Assembly (NCBI GenBank): GCA_010645155.1
Contig: CM021322.1
Span: 11,867,841 to 11,931,840, forward strand
DNA length: 64,000 nucleotides
Direction of reading: 5' to 3'
Source of the DNA: Tigriopus japonicus
Taxonomy: Eukaryota > Arthropoda > Copepoda > Harpacticoida > Harpacticidae
Made by a program: the position numbers and the translations under genes. A model generated the notes under the pieces. It saw nothing but the letters and a program-made list of their open reading frames with translations, did no database searches and had not been told where the DNA came from. Of the stretch, positions 23,624-34,800 are shown piece by piece. Position 1 is the stretch's first letter. The number at the start of each line of letters is the position of its first letter.

Positions 23624-25825
23624 ATGTTTGCCAAGGACGTACAGAAGAGCATTCGTGAAGACTTTCCCCATCTACGTGGAACAATCTACTTGGACCAAGC
23701 TGGGTCCGGATTGTATTGCCACTCGCAGATCGAGAATGTCTCTAAAGAGCTTCAGACCAATTTGTTTGTCAATCCTCACACCGATTCTAAATCGCAAGAG
23801 GCTATTGATAATGTGCGTTCCGAAGTCCTGGAATATTTCCACACCAACGACAAGTTGTATAAGGTCATATTTACGTCCGGTGCCACAGAGGCTCTTAAGA
23901 TTGTTGGAGAATGCTTCCCTTTTAAATCCAGAGAGAGAAATTGCTTCGCCTACCTTCAAGATAACCACACGAGCGTCGTAGGATTGAGGGAACTTTTCAG
24001 AAAACAAGATCCCGATATTACTTTGAAGATCATAGATAAAAAGCAATTATGTGAGGGTCCAGATGAGTTAGAATCATTTGATAAAGGATTGTTGGCATTT
24101 CCAGCCATGTCTAACTTTTGTGGCTTCAAATATCTGGTTTCATCCGTCCTGACAAAATGGAACAAAAATTGGAATACGTTATTGGATGCATCTGCCCTGG
24201 TCTCAACTTGTGATTTAAATCTCTCCCATCTTCAACCAGATTTTGTGGTGCTTTCTTTCTACAAAATATTTGGCTACCCCACTGGCCTTGGTGCTCTTTT
24301 AGTCAAATCTTCCGTTTTAGACACCTTAGATAAGGCCTATTTTGGTGGAGGAACCGTAGAAATGCATTTCACAAGGTCAAGTGTCCATGTTCCACGGCGT
24401 TCCCGGGTTGAATTCTTCGAGGACGGAACCTTACCTTACCATCAAATAATGGCTCTTCGTCATGGCTTCGCTGCACTCAAGAGACATGTCATTGGAGGGA
24501 TTCAATCGATAGAGAGCCACACATTTGGTTTAGCTCAATACCTTTACCAAGAGCTGAGTCGTCTCCATCACGGAAATGGCAAACCAGTGGTGGAAGTCTA
24601 TCATTCATCCAGTTATAAAAGTGTTCATGAGCAAGGAGGAATTGTGAACTTTAACTTGCTTCAGTGTGATGGAACTTATTTTGGATTTAATGTTTTTCAC
24701 CGATTGGCTAAACTGGAACGAATCCAAGTTCGAGTAGGATGCTTTTGTAATGTTGGAGCTTGTCAGAACTATCTTAATTTTTGTGATGAGACCATCATGA
24801 ACAACTTCAAACAAGGACATGTTTGCGGCGATGACATCGACATGGTGAATGGCCGTCCAACAGGATCGATCCGGATATCATTTGGCTATTATTCAACAAT
24901 TGACGATGCGAATTTGGTTCTGCAAATGATCCGTGATCACTTTATTCAACAAGATATTCCCCGGAGCCAACTTTCCAATAACCTGGAGGCAATAATCGAG
25001 GCTATCTTTGTTTACCCAATCAAATCTTGTGCACCAATCAAAGTTGATAGTTGGCGGATTTCATCTTCTGGTTTGGAATATGACCGTCATTGGTCCATAA
25101 TGCAAGACGGAAATTGCCTGAATCAAAAGAAAGTGAAGAAGTTGTGCCTGCTTCAACCACATCTAAACCTGACGGAGGGCACATTGACATTAATATTTCC
25201 AGGGATGAACCCCTTGACCTTGGCCATAAACGCAACAAGTGATGTTCTTGAACCGTTTGAAGTCTGTCTGGGAAATGTTTGTGGCGAAACCATGGACGGA
25301 TTCGACTGTGGGAATGCTGCCTCGGATTGGTTGGGCCAAGCACTTGGAATGCCAAATTTGAAACTTATTCGCCTACTCTCTCGGTCATCAGCCAATTTCA
25401 AGGCAATGTCCCTGGCCAATGAGGCTCCATATTTGGTTGTCAACAAATCCAGTGTTGACCTTTTGATGAGAAAGCTGATCGAGGAGAATCACTTCAAGAG
25501 CAGAGACATATCCTCAGAAATACTTCTAGAGCAGTTTCGTGCCAATTTTATCATTTCCGGCAAAACGCCATTTCAAGAAGATCAATGGGAAAGTATCATT
25601 GGACCTGGGTTCAAATTGGCCTTCCATAAACGGTGCCTGAGATGTTCAATGATATCCATAGATCAGAGATCCGGATTAGAACTGACTGGAGTCGTAAAAA
25701 CGCTCACAAGGATGACTCAGCGAGGATTTTGTTTTGGCACTTTATTCAAAAATATTCCTGAAATATCAAGTGCAATAGTAATGGTTGGCACAAAAGTGCA
25801 AATTGAAATAAAAGCCGAGGTATAA
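23624..25825 (+). CDS. MOCOS: molybdenum cofactor sulfurase
   Basis: A 733-residue single-exon protein with the complete family architecture. Residues 1-430 are a class V aminotransferase (NifS-like) domain with YLDQAGSGL near the start, pyridoxal-phosphate lysine Lys214 (SFYKIFGYPTGLG) and the persulfide-type cysteine motif VGCFCNVGACQ at about 371-381. Residues from about 464 form the MOSC N-terminal beta-barrel (VYPIKSCAPI, GLEYDRHWSI), then the MOSC domain with FKLAFHKRCLRCSM. The enzyme adds the terminal sulfur to molybdenum cofactor so that xanthine dehydrogenase and aldehyde oxidase become active. The length is near that of Drosophila maroon-like. An AATAAA at 25807-25812 precedes the stop codon, which implies a very short 3' UTR before the convergent neighbour. 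Confidence 0.96.
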   Translation: MFAKDVQKSIREDFPHLRGTIYLDQAGSGLYCHSQIENVSKELQTNLFVNPHTDSKSQEAIDNVRSEVLEYFHTNDKLYKVIFTSGATEALKIVGECFPFKSRERNCFAYLQDNHTSVVGLRELFRKQDPDITLKIIDKKQLCEGPDELESFDKGLLAFPAMSNFCGFKYLVSSVLTKWNKNWNTLLDASALVSTCDLNLSHLQPDFVVLSFYKIFGYPTGLGALLVKSSVLDTLDKAYFGGGTVEMHFTRSSVHVPRRSRVEFFEDGTLPYHQIMALRHGFAALKRHVIGGIQSIESHTFGLAQYLYQELSRLHHGNGKPVVEVYHSSSYKSVHEQGGIVNFNLLQCDGTYFGFNVFHRLAKLERIQVRVGCFCNVGACQNYLNFCDETIMNNFKQGHVCGDDIDMVNGRPTGSIRISFGYYSTIDDANLVLQMIRDHFIQQDIPRSQLSNNLEAIIEAIFVYPIKSCAPIKVDSWRISSSGLEYDRHWSIMQDGNCLNQKKVKKLCLLQPHLNLTEGTLTLIFPGMNPLTLAINATSDVLEPFEVCLGNVCGETMDGFDCGNAASDWLGQALGMPNLKLIRLLSRSSANFKAMSLANEAPYLVVNKSSVDLLMRKLIEENHFKSRDISSEILLEQFRANFIISGKTPFQEDQWESIIGPGFKLAFHKRCLRCSMISIDQRSGLELTGVVKTLTRMTQRGFCFGTLFKNIPEISSAIVMVGTKVQIEIKAEV

Positions 25826-25873
25826 TGGATTATTGACAAAGAACTTTTGTAAAGCTATTCTAATTTTTTGTTG

Positions 25874-28288
25874 CTAAGAACGACAGATTAACGTAATCGT
25901 TGTCACTGTTAACACCAAGCATCCCGCTAAGAACAAATGGAAAGGCAGGGCTCTAAATCTCCATTGTTCTTCCTTTTTGGCAAACATTCGTATGTTCATG
26001 AGAATGTGGGCCACTCCAAAGTAGCACAAAAATGTGATGCAAGCTATTTGGACTCCATGCTTCAGCGTAATCTTTGTGAAGGAGTCGACAGTTGTCAGGA
26101 TAATGGCCGCAAAGGCCAATCCCATCGCCGAGAATCCAACTAAGGCGTGAGCTACATTGAAGACAATTCTGTTTTTATGCGTTGGATCGCATCTGAGTAG
26201 AGCCATAAAAGGTTGGATGAACATCAGAATGGTCGCTATTAATCCAATAAGGCCATGGGGATTGGTTTTTATCTGTTCTCCTTGCAAAGGGCTGAGGCCG
26301 CTTTCCACGAAAATTATAATGACAGCGGTTATTCCGAGAACCCACGTGGCAGTCATGAACACTTGATGGATTGGAAACCACAAGTCTTTTCCAAAGAGCT
26401 TCTTGTCTTCGAAATCCTTCTTGCAATATCTGGCTGTGAATGTGCCCACACTGGCCAACAAGAACCATGCCAAAATCATGAAGGAACCGTGGAGTTTGAT
26501 TAGTACCTTGGAATTTCCTCGGACTCGATTTCCCTCACTTAGGTCAATGGCCTCTGCTGATTTATCCTGACTGTCGTGTCTGTCTATGACAATGGAGTTT
26601 CCATTGGCTGTGTACATGCCCTTGGCCAGCAATAAGTAGTATTTTTCCGTGGATAAATTGTACATGACGGTTTTATTTTCTCCCCCAGGGATGGGAAGGT
26701 TTAGATTTGACTGCCGCTTGAATTTGCATGTCAAGTAGCCATCCTTGAGAGTTCCTTCGATTCCGGTCAGTCCAAAATGAATATCGTCAAGAGGGATGTT
26801 GCCATATGGGTTCTTGGTGTTCCACGTATTGACGACGTCAACATTGTCGTTGGATCCAAAACAGATCATGGCATTGTTGTCTCCCATATTATTTCCCTCG
26901 GAAATCGCTGCGCCCAAATACTGATGGCCATCGACTTTTCCACTTATGGTCATATCAAAATCATCTTGATCGCTACTCTCAAACGTAAAGAGAACTTCGC
27001 AACTCTTCGTATCTTCACAACCTATGGGAATCCCAAAGCAACCCTTGCCATTTTCGAAACAACCGTCATAAGTTTCACTTGCTCCAAAATAGTTGTTAAA
27101 CTCGGCCAGATTTAATTTATCTGTTGACACCGTCTGGTTCGTATGTTTTTGGACTGCATTATCCACGTAGGGGCCCTTGGCCATTTGAATGAAGTATGAA
27201 ATTTCATTGAGATCGAGCGTGATGCTGGTGGTACCATCTTCAAAGGGTGATGCTATGGTGGATCGAGATTGGATTGTTGCTGTACACAACAAGATTCCGT
27301 CAGTTTCAGAAACGAAGGGCTCTGAAATATCTAGTTGAGGGTTTTCCAAGACTCTTGAATTGTGATACTTGTTCCAATTCCTCTCAATGGTGTTTTTCTC
27401 CGTTGTACACACCAACGCATTGTCGTCGCCCATGAATTCATCCTCGGAAAAAGCCACAGCTACGTATTCTTCAGGATGGGTGGTCATTATTTCAACAAAA
27501 TACTCTGTTTCGCTTACACCAGAGTAGCTGAATGCCATCTCACAATTCTTTTGTTCTGCACAACCTTCTGGAAACCCAAAGCAACCTTTCGTTTTGAAGC
27601 AATCGAAGTAGAACTGGTTAGTCACAATGAACTGGTTGAATTCGCCCAAGTTGATTTTATCGTTGGATACCACTCTGTTTTCTGATTGATGCTTTTTGAT
27701 TATGAAATCTTTTTCTGGGTCCACTTCCCCTCGAGCAAATAAAATGTGGTACAATTCTGAATTCATGTCAAAACTTAGATCAGGCTTGTCTGCGGAAAAC
27801 TGAGGAATTGTCACATTTGCTTCTCTATTGAAAGAACACATGAACCATCCATCCTGGGCTGTTCCACTTATGTTAGTGAGCCCCAACAGGGAATTTTCTA
27901 ACCTTGTAGCAGTGACTGGCTTTGGTCCGTCCTTCCAAGCCAAATACATTTCCAATCGAGGACTTTTGTCGTCTTCGGGAAATGAACAAGCCATTATGCT
28001 GTCGTCCTTCATTTTTGGATCGAGCGAGAGCCCAATTCCCAAATACGTTAATGGGTTTTGCTCTAACCTTTCGCCAAATATTTGAACTTCAAAACCGTCC
28101 TTTGACACTCCCATGTAAGACATGGCAATTTTGCACGATTTTTCTTCCACACAACCATCGGAAAGTCCGATGCAGCCTTTGGTTTCACCACAACCATTGT
28201 AGAACTCCTCGGGCAAAGAAGAGCTGGACGTTCTAACGGCGATTGGATATGCCAAAATGAACACGCCGATCCAAAGTTTGAAGAACAT
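25874..28288 (-). CDS. FRRS1: triple-DOMON cytochrome b561 protein (ferric-chelate reductase 1-like)
   Basis: An 804-residue single-exon protein with a signal peptide (MFFKLWIGVFILAYPIAVRT). Three tandem DOMON repeats follow at about 28-200, 220-395 and 408-575. Each starts with a Cys-rich signature (GCGETKGCIGLSDGC, DCFKTKGCFGFPEGC, GCFENGKGCFGIPIGC). Residues about 586-804 form a six-helix cytochrome b561 domain with candidate heme histidines in LIKLHGSF, FPIHQVFM, NPHGLIG and VAHALVG. Such proteins move electrons across membranes to reduce ferric iron or other extracellular acceptors. Vertebrate FRRS1 has reeler, one DOMON and b561. Here the reeler is absent and DOMON is triplicated. The stop lies 48 bp from that of MOCOS, tail to tail. 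Confidence 0.9.
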   Translation of the reverse strand: MFFKLWIGVFILAYPIAVRTSSSSLPEEFYNGCGETKGCIGLSDGCVEEKSCKIAMSYMGVSKDGFEVQIFGERLEQNPLTYLGIGLSLDPKMKDDSIMACSFPEDDKSPRLEMYLAWKDGPKPVTATRLENSLLGLTNISGTAQDGWFMCSFNREANVTIPQFSADKPDLSFDMNSELYHILFARGEVDPEKDFIIKKHQSENRVVSNDKINLGEFNQFIVTNQFYFDCFKTKGCFGFPEGCAEQKNCEMAFSYSGVSETEYFVEIMTTHPEEYVAVAFSEDEFMGDDNALVCTTEKNTIERNWNKYHNSRVLENPQLDISEPFVSETDGILLCTATIQSRSTIASPFEDGTTSITLDLNEISYFIQMAKGPYVDNAVQKHTNQTVSTDKLNLAEFNNYFGASETYDGCFENGKGCFGIPIGCEDTKSCEVLFTFESSDQDDFDMTISGKVDGHQYLGAAISEGNNMGDNNAMICFGSNDNVDVVNTWNTKNPYGNIPLDDIHFGLTGIEGTLKDGYLTCKFKRQSNLNLPIPGGENKTVMYNLSTEKYYLLLAKGMYTANGNSIVIDRHDSQDKSAEAIDLSEGNRVRGNSKVLIKLHGSFMILAWFLLASVGTFTARYCKKDFEDKKLFGKDLWFPIHQVFMTATWVLGITAVIIIFVESGLSPLQGEQIKTNPHGLIGLIATILMFIQPFMALLRCDPTHKNRIVFNVAHALVGFSAMGLAFAAIILTTVDSFTKITLKHGVQIACITFLCYFGVAHILMNIRMFAKKEEQWRFRALPFHLFLAGCLVLTVTTITLICRS

Positions 28289-29010
28289 GTTGAATTGTCA
28301 ATGCTCTCGCTGTCACTTAATTCAAAAACGTGAACCTTGAGGTCAATTATTACAGAGATTAGGAAATCGGGAATGAAAAGTTGAAAGAGTCCGCTGCACT
28401 GATACTTATACGACCCCAATCCTGCCTCGGTTGAGATAGTACAAGAATGACTCAAAGTGTAGCGGTTCATGGATTGTGTAACTGATAACTAGGCCTAGAA
28501 TTAAGATTCTTAAAAAGGACGGTAACATTACTCATCAAGGTGTATAAAAACAAACATTTTTTTTTAAATTGTTTTTTGCTAAAGTTTGAAGGACTGCGGT
28601 AAAGATACGTTAAAACAATATTTATTTTTTCATTGAAAGTTGGTCCTTTCAGTTCGCCAAAAGACTGGCTAACGAAGACTCAAAAATATGTGAGGTACGG
28701 ATTCTTTTTAAATAAATATTGAAGCGAAACCTAACGAGTAAAATCATTTGAAAACTGCTACACAAATTTTTCTGTAAGCAGAGTGTGAAGTACGATATGT
28801 ATGAAAAGTCGTCGACTTGAGACGTTTTTAGAGATTCCGAATCATTCTCATTAACAAGCAATACGTTTCCCCGGAATCACACCTCCTTAAATCATTAAAA
28901 TTAGAAATCTGCTTTTTTACCTATGAACTTTAAAGAGGCGAATTACGAAAATACAAATAAAAGAGCAATGAGATTTTGGTCACAAGGATGTGATGTTTTG
29001 CAAACATTTA
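28289..29010. other. 5' flank of the DOMON-b561 gene, no gene recognised
   Basis: AT-rich sequence that should include the minus-strand promoter of the neighbour. No supported ORF. Confidence 0.4.
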
Positions 29011-30672
29011 TTAGATAAGTGAAATTAAATTGCATGTAATTGATGATCCCTGGCTGTGGTAAATCAACATTTTCTGTTCAGACATCAAAGCGAATTGAAT
29101 AGTGGATTGGATTCGTTTGGAAGTGTTCGTTTCAACACTGATAGGTTTAGGCTTCATCTGGAGACCGGTATCGGCGTAGAAAAAATGTATAACCAGTTGA
29201 CCTTGACGAATTGCCGTTATTGTGAAGTACAAAGAATTAACGGCCAAGGCTACAACTCTATGTTCGGGTTTCAAATCCAACTGTAAGACACTCTTGAAGC
29301 ATATCTCAAGGCTCGAGTTAAGGCCAAAAATAGTGCAGGAATCATCTAGATGTAGAACTAGGATGAGGACTTGTTGACTCTGACAAAATCTTAATTGAAT
29401 TTTTGATTCATACGACTCCAAATCTGAACTTGTCCACGAACCAGATTGACTAACCAAAACTTTCTCCGAAAGGGTGATTCTTCGATCCGGATGAGCATTC
29501 ACCTCACAACGGATTTGTCCTTGGCAGGGTTGGAATTGAAATTGTCGCATTTCAAACTTTTGCGCGACTTGATTAATGGCCAAACAATAGACATCGCCAT
29601 TGGGAAGAACATCCATGGCGAAACATCGATCTCCGGGAGGGATGGTGAACTGATACCCTTGGGTCTGGCCAGAATTGTTGAGTTTTAATGTCAAAAGGCT
29701 GTTTGTCATAAAACCCGAATTAAAAGAGCATGAGAAGTTTAGAGACGTAACATTGAGAAAAAATGGTCGATGCTCCACGTGAAAACCAAATCTAAGTGTT
29801 GGACTGAAGGAATCTGTAAAAAAATCGAACTTGAACTTTGGTAGAGGCATAAATTAATTCTCTGAACGGCGATTTACCAGGAAATCCGATAGTTTGAAGG
29901 GGTTCCAAAGTCGGGAGAGAAAATGTCCGGATTGCTCCAGTGTCATGAAATAGAATATCTAGTGTCACTAGTATTGCTTGAGATTTTTTTTGTTCAAGAA
30001 TTTCTCCAAATATTGAAGATCTTCTTTTCGTTGGCTTCAAATCTCTTCCCAAAGGTGGAAAGTCTAGCACTTGTGCCAAAATTATAGGCGACTCGGACGT
30101 TGTCCAAACTTGAATAATACTGGAATTCCGAGTGCCAGTTAAAACCAAATAGTTGTTCCAAATATTGATGGTGCAGTTTTTAGGGAACGGATGATTTTGT
30201 TTCATTGGCTTCATTTCATCACTGGAGTGAAGAAATATTTTGGAATCGGACTTTTTTTTAACAACCAACTGACTTTCGTTCCAATCAATCTAGGGAAACA
30301 AAAAATAGGCACTGTTGCATAAAGCGTGAATGTGTTTCGCCCGTAGGAATCAAAAGGGTAATTTCTTACTTCTGTGCGGTCCACTTTGTAGTTTAATTTT
30401 ATGGAGATAGAACCAAATTTCAAGCTGTCTTTGATCTTTTTTTCAACTGTGATCAAATCTTCGATGATTTGTGAGGAACTAGCGAGACCAAGATGAGAAC
30501 CATGTAAATAACAATTACGGTAGAAGGTGTCAGCAATTACAAAAGCAATTTTTTTAGACGAGGGTTTCAAATCCTTGGAGAAGGCCAAATGGGCATTCAT
30601 TAAATCTCGTGGTGATAACTCCTGAACTATAAGCCCGACAATCTCCAAAGGCATTGAGCTGATGCCCTGCAT
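29011..30672 (-). CDS. F-box-like protein, three exons
   Basis: Exons 30672-30370, 30289-29878 and 29813-29011 join in phase (0, 1) to a 505-residue protein. All introns are short (80 and 64 bp) and GT-AG. Residues 4-40 (ISSMPLEIVGLIVQELSPRDLMNAHLAF) resemble an F-box, the SKP1-binding module of SCF ubiquitin ligases. The remainder has strand-rich segments such as NIWNNYLVLTGTRNSSIIQVW and TGAIRTFSLPTLEPLQTIGF. These look like degenerate WD-type blades, though I cannot confirm a propeller. The substrate is unknown. An AATAAA at 29012-29007 overlaps the stop codon. Start ATG at 30672 directly precedes the F-box. Confidence 0.72.
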
Positions 30673-31809
30673 GCTGGGGTGAAAAGTTACTTCCGCAATT
30701 TATTCAAAAATGCGCGGGCGCAATGTCTTGGAAAAATGGATTGCTCTTTGTGAGGGCGTTTGGTAGTATCTTGGACTTTCAGTCGCTCCAATAATGCACA
30801 ATAGTACTTTCCGAGTTGGTCAATGAAGAGTATGCCATGACGATCCAAGAAAACCAGCACCTAAATATTTTCTACCAAGAGAGCCTTAGTAGGCCGCATC
30901 TTAAGTTAACTTAAGTTGGCTTCAATCCCTTTGCCCCCTTCGCACTCATTCTGTGATAGCGCACACGACGTCAGCATCAAGACGCTGTCAAATCGCAATC
31001 AAATCAATTTGGCGTGGAATGCTTATATATGAACGGCTTTTTTTGCAGTAGCATAGGATATTGACGGTCAAGAGGATTACTTTTCACACCACCTAATATT
31101 CTGCTTTAATTGACAAATACACATTAGCTTCACACTTAAAATGTGGACCGGTGTGAAGAGGTAAACAAAAACATTCCAGTAAAACCTTTGGACTGAGGAT
31201 CAAAGCCTACAAGAGAGCCACCTGTTGACAAAAACTCCAAACCCTCCTTTTTGATTTGTGAAATGCTAGAAAGAACCTATTTCATTCAAACCTTGCTAAC
31301 TTTCCTTAGTTCCGCCATTTCAATGATTTGAGGGTCTTACACTTCTTTTTTACGCTGAGTTTTTTCTTCTTTCTCATCTTGCTAATTCCAAATCTGATTC
31401 TAAACTGGAAACACCGAAATTGTCATTTAAGGGTTTGTTAATGTATTTAAATCATTTCATCTTCTCCGCTCCAAGGAATAGTATGAAACGCTGACATTTA
31501 TAAAGTATATTACAATCTGGGAAAAGCGGGCGCTTATGTAAAGGAATGGGAAGAAAGGGTAGTATCAATATATGTGACAAGTCAATGTGACTTTTTAAAC
31601 CATAAATAGTTGCTTTAATTTTTGGGAATTCAATATTACAATGGGACATTCATGAATATAACCCTGGTGCCATCATACATCTTTGGGGTAGGTGGGCGGG
31701 TAGATTTCGGGCTGGGGGGAAATGGGCAATTTGTGTTCAACTTTTGTATGCACATATCACATTGAAATACACCATTCTTGCTTGCCTCTGAGTCTTGACG
31801 GATCATCAC
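30673..31809. other. intergenic between F-box and MBD5/6-like genes
   Basis: Noncoding as far as I can see. It holds the promoter of the minus-strand F-box gene on the left and the 3' UTR of the MBD gene on the right. Confidence 0.45.
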
Positions 31810-34800
31810 TCAGTCCAATTCTGTCATGGCCTCTTGAATCGCCCGTTCCAGAGACGCGTTCAATTTCCGTCCCCTAAAAAAGTATTTTGCGTGGTTAGGT
31901 AAAAAGTTGCTCTTTTTGGCTCAGATCCAGGGTCTTTACTTACTTTCTCAATTTCTTAATTGATCTATGGTGGGCTTCGAGCCCTTCTGAAAGACTTTTC
32001 AAGGCGTTTGACTCCACTTCTGAGACATCTTTGGTTCCAAACCAGCAGACCCGAACAAATCGGCTCTCTGGGAAAGTTTTGATAAGCTTTCCAGGCCACG
32101 AGTTGAAGCTTCCATGAGCTCCCCAAATGACTTCCCCAACCGAAAATTGTCTTGGACCTTCACTAACCGTATTGACCGATTCATCGGATTCATCTGAAAA
32201 GATAAGAGTAAAGCACGATTGTTAAATCTTTATCAAAGATTGCTCTTAAACCGGATCGCTAACCTTCGTCGCTGAGGTTGATTTCTTCCTTCAGTATTTC
32301 TTCGGCGTTTCGCTTTCTTCGACGTTTTATGCGGGATCCCTTGCCGTCGTCGGTGCTTCCACTGGTGTCCAGACAAGGTTCGTCATCTTCTTCGTGTGCT
32401 TCTTTGGTGAGGTCATGGTGATGATGGTGACTGGAGGACGTTGACGGAGACTCAAAATCGCAAGCTGAATGTGGAGGAGTGGCTTTGAGCCCGGAACTGT
32501 CCACTTGGTTGCTTTGGATGAAGATTCTTGGACTAGTTTTGGACGAGTCTGGCGTAGATCTCTTGGAAGATGACTTGCTGTTGTTGCTACTTTTTGTCGG
32601 AGTATTATATCGTGGACTTCGACTCTTCACCGGGGTAGTAGGTCGACTTAACTTCATTGGACTCTTGCGACGGGTCCCACTCGTACTTGGGCTCTGTTTC
32701 GAAGGTGTGACGGAGTGTTGCTGACGAGGACCCGATTCACTATCACTGGAATTCTTGCCGTCATCATCGCCGTCGTCGTCATCATCATCGTCGTCATCAT
32801 CCTCATCATCATCATCGTCGTCGTCATCTTCCTCACTGCTGGATGTGTCTCCCAATTCAATGGGAGTGGTATTGTGGCTCTTGATTGATGTGTTTGGACT
32901 GATAATGTTACTCTTCGAAGGTGACGCTTGTCCAGAGCTAGGTCCGGGTGTGGATATCACGATTTGTTGGTGCTGGCGAGGAGATACGAGACCAGCTTGT
33001 TGCAAAGATGAGGCTAGGCCTTGGGCCTGTACTAGACCGCCAGGCGAGGCCAGAATGAAGGTGCCCCCGTTGCTTTGGATGATTTGATGACTACTCCCGT
33101 TAGGGTTACTATTCATAATAATGGGGCCTCCGTTGGCCAAGATTTGTTGGCCGCTCCCATGAAGAATGGGAAGTTGGCTGATCATGCCTTGGGTTGTCGG
33201 GACCTGAATAAAGGTGCCGTCTGGTAATTGGTTCAAAACCATCCCTGTTTGAACCGTGGGCATGGCCACTAGGGCTCCTCCATTGGAAACAATCATTTGT
33301 CCGCCAAGATTTGTGACCACTTGACCAGCTTGATTGACCATCACATTTTGATGAGGAAGAAATTGTCCAAGGCCATGAGATGCACTCATGATTCCGGCTC
33401 CTTGACTAGCTTGGCCGATAGCTATGATCTGTTGAGTACCTCCCGTGGTCAAAGTAGCGGGTGATGCAGCTAAAGCCGGTGCCGAAGACATAATAATTGG
33501 CATTGCCATTGAGTTGCCCGTATTTTGTTGCTGAAGCTCTGCCTTTTTCTTTTGACGTTTCTTCAAAATTGGTCGAGTGGCATTGGAAAGTAATCCGCTC
33601 GTTGAAATCGGAATAGCTTGAGTTTGATTTGGCATAATGGGGTGAACCAATTGGCTTGGAGAACTGGCCATGGCGTGAACAACATTAGCGCCACTAAATG
33701 GGACCGCATGCATAATCATGGGTCCATTGAGAGTGTTGACAAGTTGCATTACGGGTGTTTGCTGTTGATGATGAACTCCACTTGTTGTCGTTTGCACTGT
33801 ATTAGATATTTGAACCGATATAGGCGCTGTCTGAACTGTGATAGAAGGATGCTGCTGCATCAATGTTAAGGCTCTGGTGCTCATGTTTGTTTGATTTTGT
33901 ACGTGCACTGAAGGGCTTGGTGCAATATGAGCGAGAGATTTTTTCTTGATATTGCCTTTGGCTCCAGAATTGACCACCCCTTGAGACGTTGTCTCTGCTG
34001 GAGAGTTAACTTGGTCCACTTGAGGGGTGTTCCCTTCTTTGGGGGAGTTCTTGATGTTTGAGACAATACTCTCAACCATTTGTAATGGAGTTTGACCTTT
34101 GTCCTTGTCGGGACTCGTCCAGGCATCGTTCAAAATTTTATTCCCTTCTTCCGTGTTGGACATGCGCCTGATTTCTAGATTTTTACTGACCCCTTGTTTG
34201 GGATGTTCACTAAGGGATTTTGTCTCAATGGTAGTTTGCTCTTCAAGACTTTGACTGGTTGGTTCGGTCATTGTCTTAGAGGTTTCACTTTGAGGGTCCA
34301 AATTATCTTGGAGAGCTTCGTCAGTTTTCTCCACCTGTGTCGGAGGTCTTTCCACGTGTGTTGTTGCCACACTTGATACTATGGCTTGAGTGGTTGAAGT
34401 AACAGCTGTATGGTTCAACTGGGCTTCATACTCTTGTTTTTGTTGCTTTATTATCTGTCGGGCAAATGTAGAATAATTACTTTCTGTTATTGTCTCTACG
34501 AATGACTTGTTCATGCCTTTTACCTCATTTATTCTTTGGCGTTCCACTTCTCGAGCTTCGAGCATTTGGGCGACCTTCATTCCAGAAAATGCTTTTACCT
34601 TCTTTTTTGTGCGACGAGGGCCTGCGTGGAACAAAATCAGCATTTTTGCCATAATCGTTGAAATCAATCCCCTTTTTACCATTTTGTCGAAAGAAACTTA
34701 CCTCGTTTTGTAGAAATGACAGGGTTGTGAATATGCTGAATTTTTGTCATAAAAGCGGGGGTCTTGTCTAAAGCAGCAAGGCCTGCCAGAAGTTTTTTAT

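Noticed and set aside
32755..33087. Plus-strand poly-serine ORF
   Set aside because: It is the complement of the Asp-rich tract of the MBD5/6-like exon.
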